Positions 46,925 through 59,753 of a DNA stretch of 64,000 bases are shown piece by piece. This DNA is from Primula veris (lineage: Eukaryota > Streptophyta > Magnoliopsida > Ericales > Primulaceae). The stretch is taken from assembly GCA_963682055.1 (NCBI GenBank), contig OY821740.1, positions 47,636,795 through 47,700,794 on the forward strand, in the 5' to 3' direction. A program made the translations under genes and the position numbers. Positions within the stretch are counted from its first letter, which is position 1. Every line of letters starts with the position of its first letter. The notes below the pieces were generated by a model. It saw nothing but the letters and a program-made list of their open reading frames with translations, had not been told where the DNA came from and searched no databases.

Positions 46925-47086
46925 CTTTTCGGACCTCTCTATACATACATACATATACATACATATAATCAATCAATCAATCAATCCATCCTTTATATAC
47001 ACACACACAAATCTCTAATCTCTCTCTCTCTCTCTCTACATATATACATACACATAAATCTCTAACCTCTCTCTCTCTCTCTACAG
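46925..47086 (+). promoter_or_regulatory. Microsatellite leader of the F-box gene
   Basis: CATA, AATC, ACAC and CT repeats in a row end just before the start codon at 47087. No clear TATA box was chosen. Confidence 0.4.
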
Positions 47087-50000
47087 ATGCATCCACGTCA
47101 TCCCCACCCCGCCACCCCCGCCGACTCATCCGCAAGCCGATTAAAGAAGCCACGTGGCAGCTACACATGCGGCCGATGCGGCCTCCCCAAACGAGGCCAC
47201 GTCTGCCCCGAAGAACCCCTCATCCATACGACCCCTCCTCCGCCACGTAAACAGCCTAAACTCCGTCGAGCCCTCTCCTTTGACGACATCGAACCCATCT
47301 CCGACGGGTCTGAATCCCTGCCGGAGATTATTTCCGGCGGGGTTCCGGCGGAGTGTCTGTGGGAGGTGTTAAGGAGGATGAGTCCGGTGGAGATCATGAC
47401 GGCGGCTAGGGTTTGTAAAGGGTGGAGGGAGACGACGAAACGACTGTGGAAGGCGACGGAGGAGATTAGGGTTAGGGTTCCGCCGAAAGCTCAAGTCGGG
47501 GCCGTGATCCAGAAGTGCCAGGGGCTTCTCAGGATCTCTCTCACTATGGAAAGGTTGTTGTTAATTACTACTTTTTACTATTATCATCTCTTGTACTGTG
47601 TATATGTATGTATATATGTTATCAATTGAAATTACTGGGATTATTTTTATTTGGATCTGAAAACCGGATTTGGTCTGAATTATTGATTGTTACTGCTTTA
47701 TACTATCATATCTTGTGTTGTATGTATATGTCTATTTGTTGAAATTACTGGATCGTGATTGATTTTACTTGGATCTGAAAACCGGATTTGATCTGAATCA
47801 CTGATAAAGAATAGGAAGGTTGTTACTATTTTGTACTATCATATCTTGTGTTGTATGTATATGTTTGTATTTATATGTTTATTAGTTGAGATGACTGGAT
47901 CGGTTAAATTTTTGTTCGATCTAAAAACTGGACATGGTCTAAATCGTTGATTGTTTCTGCTTTGTAGGATCATATACTGTGTTGTATGTATGTATATATC
48001 TATTTGTTGAAATAATTGGATCTGGATTATTTTAACTTGGATCTGAAAACAGGATTTCTGTATGTATGTAACGGTAAATTCGGAATAAAAAACTAGAAAA
48101 AACTCATCCAGAAGCAGAAATAAGAAATTTCAGTTAATTACGGAAAAATTCTAACATGCAACTCTAATTAAACTTTTCTGGGCTTTGTACTATCACATCT
48201 TGCACTGTCTGTAAGTATGTATATATGGGTCCATTTAGCATCAACTTTTTTGGTCAAAAAGTTGCTTTAAAAAAGCAGTAAGAAAAAAGATTGCTTTAAA
48301 AAACATGTAACGAGTGTTTGGCAAATACTTAAAAAACCTGACTTTCAGCGTATTGATTTTTGGCATTAGCTAATATCCTTTTGTTTTTTCAATCAAAATA
48401 ACTTATAAGACATTTCTTTTGATAAATTTTCAAAATATCATGTCGAAACAAGCAAGGCACACGTCAATCATACAAATAAAATTTTAGTTGAGATAATATC
48501 AATATTCATTTAAATTCTGAAAATGGTGGCAAGAAAGCTACCAAAATCTCCAAAATCTAGATTTTTAAAAGCTAAAAAAAGCAGTGATACCAAACGCATG
48601 TGGCTTTTTAAAAGCAAAAAGCTAAAAAGGTTGACAAAAAAAGTTGATGCCAAACATGCACTGTATGTCTATCTGTTGAAATTACTGGATAGTGATTTAT
48701 TATACTTAGATCTGAAAACCGGATTTGGTCTGAATCATTTACAGGGAATGGAATGGTTGTTTCTGCTTTGTAGTATCATATCTTGTGTTGTACATATATG
48801 TATATATGTATGCATATGTGTAAATCTGGATTGGGTTTTGATCGGTTATGCCTGATTTGATACGGATCATTGATGGGACCCTATTAATGTAATTATTAAT
48901 GAATACAAGGATGGACTATACTGGTGGTGCTTAGATCAGGCTTATGAACATGGTCTGTTATAGTTTAATTTTAGGATCACTTGATTTGTACTTGAAGTGT
49001 TATTTAGTTTAAGCCGTGTCTGTAGATCTAGCTATTTAGGACTCCGGTGGTGAAGTTATCGCATGAAATTAAGAAATCGTTTTATAATTTGGAAAATTAA
49101 ACTGGTGAATTAAAATTGGTAAACTGAAATTACCTGGAGATGGATGTCTCAAGTGATATTAAGTGCTTTACTAGATATATTATGCTTTGTTTTCCAGTGA
49201 ATTGAGAATTGGTGATTATCTGAATATCACAGGGACGTGGATGTGCTTGTAATGTTAATTTGTTGTCAATTTTTATTAGGTTAATTATCAAATCAAACAA
49301 AATGAAGTGCAGTAGCCGTAGGAAATCAAGAAACTGTTGCTATTCTGGATATATGATAATAGGCCTTAGCATCTGGTAGAAATCAAGAAACTGTTGCTAT
49401 TCTGGATATATGATAATAGGCTTTAGCATCTGGTAAAAGTAGAACTTATAAACTAAATATACCAGAAATGGACTATTAGTTAAGTGATATTGAGTGCAGT
49501 TAGATGCATTATGTATTGTTCTTTCACTAATCATAATGGTGGTGATTTTTAGTCTATCACAGTGGTGTGAGTGCACTTAACTGAACTTATTAAATGATTT
49601 AATTGAAGTTTGTATCAATTGATTAGTAAATCAGAAAATGAGAGCTCTTTATCATAAGGAAAAAAGTGATTCCTAATTTGGATAATAGGTTTCTATCTGA
49701 TGAAAGCAGAACTTGCAAACTGTTTACCGCAAGTGGATGATCACTTAAGTGATATTGGTGCCATAGGTTTATTAGGTTTCCTTTTTTATAAATTTAATGT
49801 CGATGTTTGTTTGGCTATTGCAGTGATGTGGACGCACTTAACCAAACTTGTAATCTAAAATATCTGAAGGACCTTTGAGTCTGATCAGCAAATGTAAATC
49901 AAGCAACTGAAAGTGGAGATTAATGTAGGAAATCAAAGATTGTTACTGACTTGAACATCTGGTTTCAGGATTTGGTTAAATTAGTGTTTGCAAACTGAAA

Positions 50001-53000
50001 TTTATTGGAATATATATATATTTTTCTTTCATTTAATGTAGTGTTGGTGATTATGTGGCTATTGCAGTGATGTGGATGCTACAATGCTTGCTTGCATTGC
50101 ATTCTCTTGCCCCAACTTGGAGTCTTTGGAAATCTGTACTTCTAGTAAAACACTCAACCGTATAAATGGGTATGGTTTTGCTACATCTGATTTTATCCTT
50201 TGATTGCAAAATTCTATGTTTATTTTATTAGAATAAATTTAAAGAGACTTGTGTTATTGTGTTTCTGGAAAAACAACTGATACAGTACATGTTATCCATC
50301 GGTTGTACTTTTCTTGATCGATACATTTCAACCCATCCATCTTACATACCAATTTTACAATTCATTTATTTGAGCATAGCTATATCTGGAACTACTCTTA
50401 ATAATATGGAAGTCTATGTTGGTTGTTGTGCATTGCGCTTGTGTCTAGCAAACCTTTCCATCAAAGACAGATTTACTCAGAATCAAACATTTAGTTTATC
50501 ATCAGTCTGTATACAGTGCTTGGTTCTTCATAATTTAAGATTATATATCCTTGCTTCATTCAGTTTAATTAAGGATTGTCTACTCTGGATAAAACATTCA
50601 ACCAAGTATCACCATGTTGTTTTTCGATTTTTATGATATACTTTGAATTAAACATCAGATTTCATTAAGTTCTCAGATCCTGGATTCGTAAGAGGTCACT
50701 CGGTGCTTATTTTTTTTGGTTTTTAATATGTATGGTTGAGCACTTAATATGACATATAATTGTATATTTTTCCTCTACTTTACTAAAAGTTGCATAAGGT
50801 AACGAGACATTACATTGTCTAGTTCTTTTTTAATGATTGAATTTCCTTACTTCCACAGTTACATGTACTCGTTAAAATTTTACACTCATGTGGGATATTT
50901 GATATATTTTAGGTCTGATCTTGTATCGAGATACAAATTAATTCCATATTATTGTTTTAGCTGGAAGTTATGTTGATTTTTGTTACAATATGTCTGAAGG
51001 GATGAATTGAGCCGTTTTGTTGCCGATAAAAGATGTCTTACTAGCCTGAAGATGGAAGGCTGCTCTTATCTTGGTGGTTTTGTTCTTTCTTCAACTAGTC
51101 TGTCTACCCTTTGGATTTCTGGTCTTCATTGTCTCTCTAAGATGGTTTGTACTGTTATTTTTTTTTTATCTTCTCTTATCTCTACTCATAACGACTCTGT
51201 AGTTCAATTACTGACCTTTCCCATTTCCTCTATGTTTAGGCTTTCAACTGCCCAAATTTGAAAGAGATTTCCCTGGACTTTTCTCGTCTAGAGAATGACA
51301 GTACTGATCTTGCCACTATGGTTGATGGTATGGGAAGGGGTTGTCCAAAGCTTCAAAACATACACATTGCATCATTACGGCTTAATAATGCTGTTGTGCT
51401 TGCTCTTACTGCTGCAAATCTGAGGTATAATTAACAAATGACTGAAAAAATGAAAAATGATCAATGAAAATTAAGTCAGATTTATCACTTTGCTGGATTT
51501 TTGCTGTAACAGCATATAATGTAATTCTGATTGTGCAGATGGTTACGAATGCTTTCTCTCGTACTTGGATCAGAAATCACGGATGCATCTATTGCAGCAA
51601 TCTCCTCGAGCTATTCAAACCTTGAGTTGCTTGATTTAAGTGGGTACGTGTAAATTTTCATCCTTGTTCAACGCCATCGCTTCTGAGCAATAGGCAGTTT
51701 TGACAGTATAACTGCACTGTCCTCAAGAAGTCAAATCAATTTTATGATGACGTAAGTTGTAATGTGCTTAATGTTCTCTTACATCGGAATGAACAAAGTT
51801 CCATTATTAGTACACTGGTCTGATTTTTCCAGTCATTCAAATTTTTAATGATTTGACTTCTTTACCCTCTTTTAGATACCGTTTAATTTTATTTGTGATA
51901 TCTAAATAAAATACCCAAAAGATGATCTGTGAACTGCATCGCATCTTTCATGTTTTAATTTTTCTAAAACACGAGTTATGAAAGGAAACGTGATGGTCAA
52001 TATTCTTTGAAAATTGAAATATTTAATCTTGAACTTATAGAGATGACGTCTGTCCAGTTGATCCCTTCTTTTTACTCCATGAGAATTTGTCGATATATCC
52101 GTTTTAATCTCCTTGTTCCTGTATTATTCATATGAAACTGTTACTCCATGACTCTACAAATTTTCATTTATTCCAAGTCTCAACATAAAAGCCAGTTTTT
52201 AATATCTTTCTTTGACCCCAGACCAAGATATACTAATTCCCATAGAACTCTTTGATTTCAGGTCTAGCATCACAGATAGTGGCATTGGAATGATCTGCAA
52301 TGTATTCCCTGAAACACTATCAAAACTTCTCCTTGCTCTGTGTCCTAACATCACGTCAAGTAAGCTTTCGATGCTTGTCTCTAATATGTAGTGTATATGT
52401 ATTTATATATACTTATTTATGTATTTATCTTTCTGGACTTTGTCTCTTAACTTTTGTTTTAATTGTAAAGGTGGAATACAGTTTGCTGCAGCTCAACTTC
52501 CTCTTCTTGAATTGATGGACTGTGGAATGACTATTTGTGATCCCGATTCTCCAAAGCCAATCTCTGAAGAAAGCACTTGTCAAGAACCAAAAACTCCCAA
52601 TAGCAAACTACACTTGATTTACCAAAAACTTATTATCAAACATGGAAGACTGAGAAAATTAAGTTTATGGGGTTGTTCTGGCTTAGACGTGAGTGTCCAT
52701 GATGTATTTGTACCTGTTATCGTGATTACATTTTTGTTTATTCAGTCTAGAATCTAAACATGTGAACTTTCTTGCAGGCTCTCTATTTAAACTGCCCTGA
52801 ACTCAAAGATTTAAATCTGAATTCTTGTAGTAATCTGCAACCTGGTATTACTTCTATTCCCTTCTTCAAATGTCTTAGCAGACTTTAATTCGATTCGACT
52901 TATAAATTATTTATGTACTTCTTAATTTCCAGAGAGGTTGTCACTTCTGTGCCCGAACTTAGAAACAGTGCATGCACTTGGTTGCCAAGATGTATTGATT

Positions 53001-53761
53001 GAAACTCTTCAAAACCAGGTGAATTTTTCTATCCTTCAGACCGTCTTCTATATGTACGGGGGAACTCCCCTTTCATGTTTAGTTAACTATGGCTTTTAAA
53101 TTTAATTTGTTCAAACCCAAACATGCTTTTGTTTTAACTAGTTCATTTTGCTTGCATCTCCAGGTATCTAGTGGATATGCTAGTCTGGAAAATCATTTTC
53201 CTCGTAAAAGATTTGCTGATGGGTCTAAGAGAATTCGAGTTCCACAATATCTCACTCAGCAGGTAATGCTGAAAGTTTGAAATAACTGTTTTAAATTTGT
53301 AAAGTCTACTTTGTTATTTTAAAAACACAGTTTTCTAGTTTACATTTTAACAAAACAAAAAAAAAAGACAATTGATTTTTAAAAAAATCAATGGTGCTCA
53401 ACGTAACTGAAGCCACTTTCGAGAATGAGAATGGATTGAAATTTTTGGTCTTGGAAAAAGACAGCATTCATGTACAATACTCATTGTAGGATTGGCTATA
53501 AGGACCTTTGGAGCAAACTTAAGTAGTCAAGAACAATTTAGTTGAAATTATTTATCGTTTTTTTCATTCCAAACAATATTTGTAACGCATGTTCAGAAAG
53601 TACAAATCTAAACTGTAGGTTGGGTCTGTAGATACAAAATAATAACCCATCATGGCAAAGAAAACTCAAATTTCTTCCTTTTTTTGCAGCAATTTGATGA
53701 TGAAAAGACAAGAAAAGGAGGCAGACTTCGCAAACGGCCATACTCAGTTATTGTTGAATAA
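47087..53761 (+). CDS. FBL17: F-box/LRR protein, resembles FBL17
   Basis: Eleven exons, 47087-47553, 50068-50169, 51000-51144, 51240-51424, 51539-51643, 52262-52359, 52471-52688, 52778-52844, 52933-53018, 53164-53262 and 53690-53761, close in frame at 547 aa. Residues about 25-45 carry a small Cys motif in GSYTCGRCGLPKRGHVC. I remember a similar motif in FBL17, and this is the basis for the name. The F-box spans about 85-130 (VPAECLWEVLRRMSPVEIMT, then ARVCKGWRETTKRLW). Leucine-rich repeats follow (LACIAFSCPNLESLEIC, CLTSLKMEGCSYL, LELLDLSG, LRKLSLWGCSGLD). The tail is basic (FPRKRFADGSKRIR). As an SCF subunit, FBL17 targets KRP cyclin-kinase inhibitors and drives the cell cycle. Substrate is by family only. 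Confidence 0.87.
47568..48860 (+). repeat. Diverged tandem units in F-box intron 1
   Basis: A unit of about 130-150 bp, with TACTATCATATCTTGTGTTG, GTTGAAATTACTGGAT and TTGGATCTGAAAACCGGATT, occurs near 47570, 47698, 47830, 47965, 48190 and 48773, with a seventh piece at 48668. A MITE (48224-48663) splits one unit. Confidence 0.75.
48224..48663 (+). mobile_element. 440-bp hAT-like MITE in F-box intron 1
   Basis: The ends share GCATCAACTTTTTT and a following GTCAA in inverted order, about 30 bp with mismatches. TATGTATA on the left and TATGTCTA on the right could be an 8-bp target duplication with one mismatch. The inside contains open frames without domain. Confidence 0.62.
49200..50070 (+). 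repeat. Decayed repeats of the F-box exon-2 acceptor
   Basis: Four versions of a TTGGTGATTATSTGGCTATTGCAGTGATGTGGATGC-like boundary lie near 49228, 49558, 49818 and at the true acceptor 50061-50068. The one at 49818 keeps ATTGCAGTGATGTGGACGC and would be in frame for a few codons. The unit is about 240-330 bp. A shorter segment (AGAAACTGTTGCTATTCTGG and following) is doubled at about 49324-49437. Confidence 0.78.
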
Positions 53762-55551
53762 TGGAAAATGTGGCGGGTTTTTTCAGTTTGTTGCTGTTGC
53801 ATTGATCAATGTATTATTTGTTGTAATGTTAAGCTTGACAATCTGTTATACTAATTATTTTAAATAATAAAATACACAATTTTAGCTTATGAAGATTGTT
53901 ATGTTTATTAGAGGATAGTACTGCAATAGAAAATCTGATATACAATTACAACAAGTGTGAACTTTCAGAATCTAATTTGTTTGAGAGTTAAATCTTGTGT
54001 TAGATTAGATGACAATTAGTTCTTATAAATGGCCATTTATCTTTTTTACTGTTATTGATTATTTAAACCATAGGTTCATGGTTGTGCTTTCCCATTTCTA
54101 ATGAATCACTATTTTCACTTTTCAGTAACGAACACGACAGGTCTTTAATTTAACAATAGACGCAAATGAGTTTTAAATAAGACGCATTGATGCTTTTAGA
54201 GCTAGTTGTATTCTCCTAAATCTTATCTTCAGTAATTTAACTATTTAGTACGCCGGATGTATTAAAAAAAATGGATGTGTCTACCACTAAATACTTTTAA
54301 ATCGATAGTTAACCTTTGTGAACCATATACTAACTTTAAATCACTACTCCAATATTATTGGTGGTGCACCATAATTTGTATGTTCCGGACCTATCCAATA
54401 TTTTCTCGCAATTCAGAGTATGATAGTCATCAATGAAAAAAGAAAAGAGAAAGGGCAATTATTTGATAGGTCCTAATTTTAATCATTTATTAAGTGCAGG
54501 TCCATAAAATTCACGATTGAGCTCATTTTGCATCTTCCCCTCTCTATCTCTCCTCGCAGTCTCTCTCTCCCTCCCTCCTCAACCATAAACATTTTCGTAT
54601 ATTATCATCGACAAATTGCATGTATATACTACATACAAGTCAATGATTTGCATTTTGATAAACATATAAAATGTATAAAAAAAACTTAAATTGGTTTCGG
54701 TTCAACACTGGTGTTGGAAAAATATTATAAAAGATGGCTCTGACTATTCTCTCGTGTGAAAATGGGAAGTCTCTAAGCCGACTCAAAGAGACAATAAGGA
54801 ACATAGGGATAGTTACTGTAGTCTAAGTGGTCCATGTTGTTGCAATAGATCAAAAAAAGTCTAAGCCCAAATGACTCACTTCACGTGACCTTAGGCCCAC
54901 GTTTCTCCCATTATCATTTATTTCACCACACGTGTATAAGACCCCATAGCCCATAACATGTCATGCTCTTGATGCTCAAAGTTACAACCAAATAAACTTT
55001 AAATCTATCCATGTAAATTTGTATAAGTTCAATGAAAATAATAATATCTTTAAATAAATTGTATCTTTTTAGACTTATAAGTAAACCAATTTTTTGAACA
55101 TAGATTGTTTAAAATTTTGATAGTCTCATGGAAACTATACTTGGGTTTGAATCTCTAACTTCTAAGAAAGACATAGGCTTTGTCCTAATTTCCGAATTGT
55201 GAGGTCTTGCCATATTATCACATGCATAAGTGATAAGTTTAAACTCTAACAATGTTGTATATGAAAATCCAATTCGACGACAAGCACACCAAAAGAACCA
55301 TCTTCAAAATTCATTAAGGAACAACTATTGATCATTCATAGATTTCCGATATATAATTATGGGGTTGTATTATTTAGAAAACGATCGGGGTGGTCGTTTT
55401 TCCCGAAAAACAGTGTTGATTACGTGCCAGTATTAAGAAGAGAAAAAAAATATGATGAACTGAGGAAGAGTTAAAATTATCATTTAACTTAACAATTATT
55501 TCGAGTTTGATCAATTTAAAAGAAAAACAAAATGGTGGACGACTGTGTCCG

Positions 55552-55965
55552 TGGTCCAAGCAAGATAACAAGTTAAAGTTTTACTCTGATATATAGAATT
55601 CAATTACGAAAAGTTATGTGTTCAAATGTGACAAAAGTTCCCATGTCCAATGTGATAATTTATTAGAAGGCTCTACCATCACTACTTTGAGTTCGAGTTC
55701 GTGTGGTGAGTTTGTATTACGTTCAAGTACGTAAAGTTGTAAGGTAATGAATACAATGATAAAATCAATTTCAAGTAACCAGTGTGTTTGTGGTCCAAGC
55801 AAGATAAGGGTTTGAATTTTCATACTCTAGTAGTAATGCAATGACATTCAACTATAAAAAGTTATTAGGTGTAAATATTAATATGCATGGGAGTCACCTT
55901 CTCATGTCCAATTTAAGCCTTTTGGGGCTCTACCATCTTAATTATGTGTTCACGTGGTGAGTTGT
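55552..55965 (+). repeat. Twofold tandem segment of about 240 bp
   Basis: GTGGTCCAAGCAAGATAA opens both units (about 55552 and 55790). Each then has AAAAAGTTAT.GTGT, CATGTCCAAT, GGCTCTACCATC and GTGGTGAGTT in order. No coding potential. Confidence 0.75.
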
Positions 55966-56227
55966 TCTCTAGTGATGGTGAGTTCTGTTTGTCCATTGCT
56001 TGTAGTTTGGATTCTTTAGACTCGTAAAATTTATGAGTTGTTCATGTTGGGATAGATAAGGAATTCCACCGATTAGAAAATATATTAGCTATTGTTACTA
56101 ATATATATATAGTATATATAGCTAAATTGAAATACTGCTTGTGGTAATTTTTTGTTTTTTTTATATTAGCTATATATTGTGTCACTTACCAATATATTGC
56201 ACGTTGGTGCACGGGTTTCTCCCTTTA

Positions 56228-56412
56228 CACTAAAAAAAAAATAACCAAATAGCGACGGGATTAGTGACGGTATTTTTTGTTACGAGCTTATTAGCGACGG
56301 TTTTTGTGACAGTTTAGTTAATTTGCGACAGATTTGTGACAGCTTTTTAAATTAACGACATGTTTATGACACTTTTTGATCCTTACTAAATCAAACATTA
56401 TTTTGTACCGTG
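56228..56412 (+). mobile_element. CACTA-type MITE, copy 1 (decayed)
   Basis: It begins CACTAAAAAAAAAATA and carries subterminal GCGACGG, TGTGACAG and AACGACA motifs, as CACTA transposons do. The right end (TTTTGTACCGTG) is a decayed form of the end of copy 2. The flanking triplets do not match. Confidence 0.72.
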
Positions 56413-57348
56413 AAAAACGTTCGCATAACCTTTTTTTAATGTACCAGTAGTAACTTGTCCACAAATGCATTAAGTACATAATAATGACTTATTCAACAAT
56501 AAAAAAGGCTAGGATGGATAAAAGTGGTGAGTTGTACGTTATATGGAGTTATCTAACTACTACTTTTTGTCCATTGTTTCTTCATTGGGTTTCTCGAGTA
56601 ATGGATGAGTTGTTCATGATGGGATATGTTATATATACTTATAGTTAAGTGATCGACCTATAGCTAATTAATCACCTGGCACCAAAAAATGATATCTAAA
56701 ATTCGAAATGATTAAATTGATAATTGTCGTGCATCTTTTATACGCTAACGCGATTGCTTTAGGCTTGTAGAGGTAATCTGCTTCATAGAAAATATGTAAC
56801 CATCAGTGTAAATGGTCAAAGAGTCCGATGAAACAATTACTCGTAGATGACTTTCACTGTATGCCGGCGAGAAAGTCTAGATTCCACCATATATATGTTA
56901 GGAGTTGCCCAGTAAAGTAACTGACACGCTAGCTCAACACGACAATACGAATCCTATGATACGCTAGCTCAACACGACAACACGAACTAAATGCAATAAT
57001 AGGTTCACCCATCTTACACTTTGTTACATGTGCAAAATGAAAATAAATAAACTCAAAAACACCTATAATAAATTTATTAAATTATCAAATTGGGAACAAA
57101 GATAAGATCCCCATATAAGTTTTGTCTTCACAAATTTTAAACTTACAAAAACAGTTACAACTTTATAGTATATATACTTGCATGCAATTAGAGTTGGGTA
57201 CTTGTAGGAGAAAACGTTCTTAAAGGACTAGTAAGACTCCATATGTGTTCTCAAATTAAATATGATAAAACTTGTAAAACTAACATTACTATTTACTATT
57301 CTGTGAAATACGATTATGCCCACACACTACACTGAATTATCCATTACT

Positions 57349-57511
57349 CACTACAAAAAAATATTTAAATAGCGACGGGATTAATAACGATATTTTTTGT
57401 TACGAGTTTATTATCGACGGTTTTTGTGACGGTTTTGTGATAGTTTTTTAAATTAACGACAGTCTTGTGATAGCTTTTGACTCTCACTAAATTAAATATT
57501 ATTTTGCAGTG
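57349..57511 (+). mobile_element. 163-bp CACTA-type MITE, copy 2
   Basis: The left end is CACTACAAAAAAATA, and the right end TATTATTTTGCAGTG is its imperfect inverse. ACT stands on both sides (57346-57348 and 57512-57514), the 3-bp target duplication of CACTA elements. Inside are GCGACGG repeats. No transposase is present. Confidence 0.85.
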
Positions 57512-59412
57512 ACTCCCGATTCTTATTTATTGATGACTATGATACAGATAAAATCGAAATGACAATCAAAATATGAGTTGGCTATAGTGATACATGCATG
57601 CATACATACTTTATTCTAAAAAATAAAATAAAAAAAATACATACATAACAGCATATGATATTAAGATTGGGTCCCAAATTCTGAACATGTAATGTTCATG
57701 TTGGACAACATGTTTGTCTCCTAATTCTCACATGTGTTGCCGTCTTGATCCAACGGCTGTTAATTATCTCTCACAAAACATCAGATCTCATCTCAGCCGT
57801 TGATAAATGGCCAAAGAGACAGTATATAAGAGGTGGGGTCCAGTTTGTCTCTATTTCGGGTCACAGCCGACCCGATAATTCTGGTTTGTGGACCCGGCAA
57901 AATAATCAATAGTCTGTCACGTTTGAAGTTAATAATTATTTCATTTAAAAAATAATAATAATAATCGCATTTAATGTATATTACGAAATTAAATACAATT
58001 TTGATCGGATTAAAAACTGTATCAAAATTATCGGAATAATTTTTTTTTAAAGTTGATCATATAGTTCAAATGTTAAATTTTTTTAAAAAATCATTTCAAC
58101 AATTTTTAAATTGATACAAGTTATAGAATGTTTAAAATTACATAGTAATAAAAAATTAAATTAAAACGGATGTATTATTAATTATTTATGGACAGGCGCT
58201 CTATTATGATAAGAGAAAGGATGCATTAAAAGCCAAGTTTTTTTGGAAAAGATTTGGGTGTACCGAAAATATTAATGAATCCAAAAATATAACATACAAA
58301 ATTATATTATTTAAATATATATATATATATATATATATATTATTTTTTTTTGCTGTTTTAAAAATTCAAGGCCCTGAATTTTTCAGGACAGCAAAAATAC
58401 ATCCAGGTTTTTTGCCCATAATATATACCCATGTTTGAGAACCAACTAATTTTAGACTCAGATCATTTAAAAGTATAAAAATAAAATTTAGAGTTACTTA
58501 TGCATGCAGTTGGCTCAAAGTGAATATACTTTTGAAGATTTGTGATGGAATAATTAATCAACGAAAATAAATTGTTTGGGGATGAATGCGAGGAGTGAAA
58601 ACAAGTTTCCACAACAAATTATCTTTTTTTTTTTGTAATCAACCGCAACAAATTATCTCTATGGTAAAGGAATGAAGAATTCTATCCCATTTAGAAAATA
58701 TACGACTTAACATAAACTTAATACACATGATGCAAATTATTTGTTTAATTTATTTTGATGTTGGCTGTACATTTAATTTTACAAATTTTTGGCATACTAA
58801 CCTTTTACTAATTGTTTACTGTTTACTATATGTGTGAAATAGTAACTAAATTGTAGACAATTTTGATCAAGCACTACATTTTTTTAGCAACTAGATCATC
58901 GCTTATTATTATTGATAATAACGTGCGCTATTAGTCTATGGACAAATAAGATTACACTACATGTCACATTACAGGTGCATTACCTTTTGTTAAACTAGTT
59001 CGGTGCACAATTATAAAGACATGCCCAATAATAATTCCTTATTTTTTTGGTTTATGTCTAATAAATGCAGAAGTACGTACGAATTTCTAAACTAACTGAT
59101 AATGAAATTTCAAAAGTAATAAAAAAATTGTCACATTGGGAGAGTGAAAGTGTAAAAGTACACTGAAACTAAATACTCTAACCAAGTAGTTTACAGTGGA
59201 CTTGGTATAATTTTGATCGTATTATAACATGTATCGAAATTGTCGAAATTAAAATTTTTAAAACCAAATCATATAATTTAATTTTTGAACTATATGATTA
59301 ATTAAAAAAAAAAAACCGACAATTTTGATAAAAGTTATTGACCGGTCAAAATTGATGTAATAGAAAATTAATTAGTAATTGAGTTATTACCAATGAACAA
59401 AGTATATTTACG

Positions 59413-59745
59413 CAGTTCAAATCTTATACCCCTATTATATGCTCCTTGCTTATTTTATTTAAATTTTTTTAAAAAAACTTGAAAAAAAATTATACAATTA
59501 CTATAAAATATGTATCAATACATTATAATAATTATTTTTAAAATAAAATCCACGCGCAATTTATTTTGGAATAAATGTATAAATCAGTGTAAATTAAACA
59601 TTAAATTTTAGAAAAATTATGTAAAACATTATTATGTTCAAATGTTTAAAAATTTGAATACAATATAATATAAAATCTTATAAAATTACGGAAAAAAAAA
59701 GTTACGAAAATTTTAAAAAAATAAGGATATAATATATGTACTCAA
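59413..59745 (-). mobile_element. Copy 2 of the 15788 MITE, inverted
   Basis: The reverse complement of about 59470-59730 matches 15840-16100, for example a shared TTTAATTTACACTGATTTAT core. The terminal repeats have decayed more than in copy 1. Confidence 0.8.
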
Positions 59746-59753
59746 AGTTGGAA

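Larger units (their letters stand above)
43128..47086. other. Intergenic region with foldback elements
   Basis: No gene was seen. It contains a foldback MITE copy (44660-44855), a nested foldback (45798-46650), a palindromic MITE (46680-46806) and the CT/ACAC-rich leader of the F-box gene. Open frames of 62-99 codons occur but show no protein character. Confidence 0.5.

Noticed and set aside
48523..48855. Open frame of 110 codons rich in Lys
   Set aside because: It spans the right end of a MITE and an intron repeat of the F-box gene.
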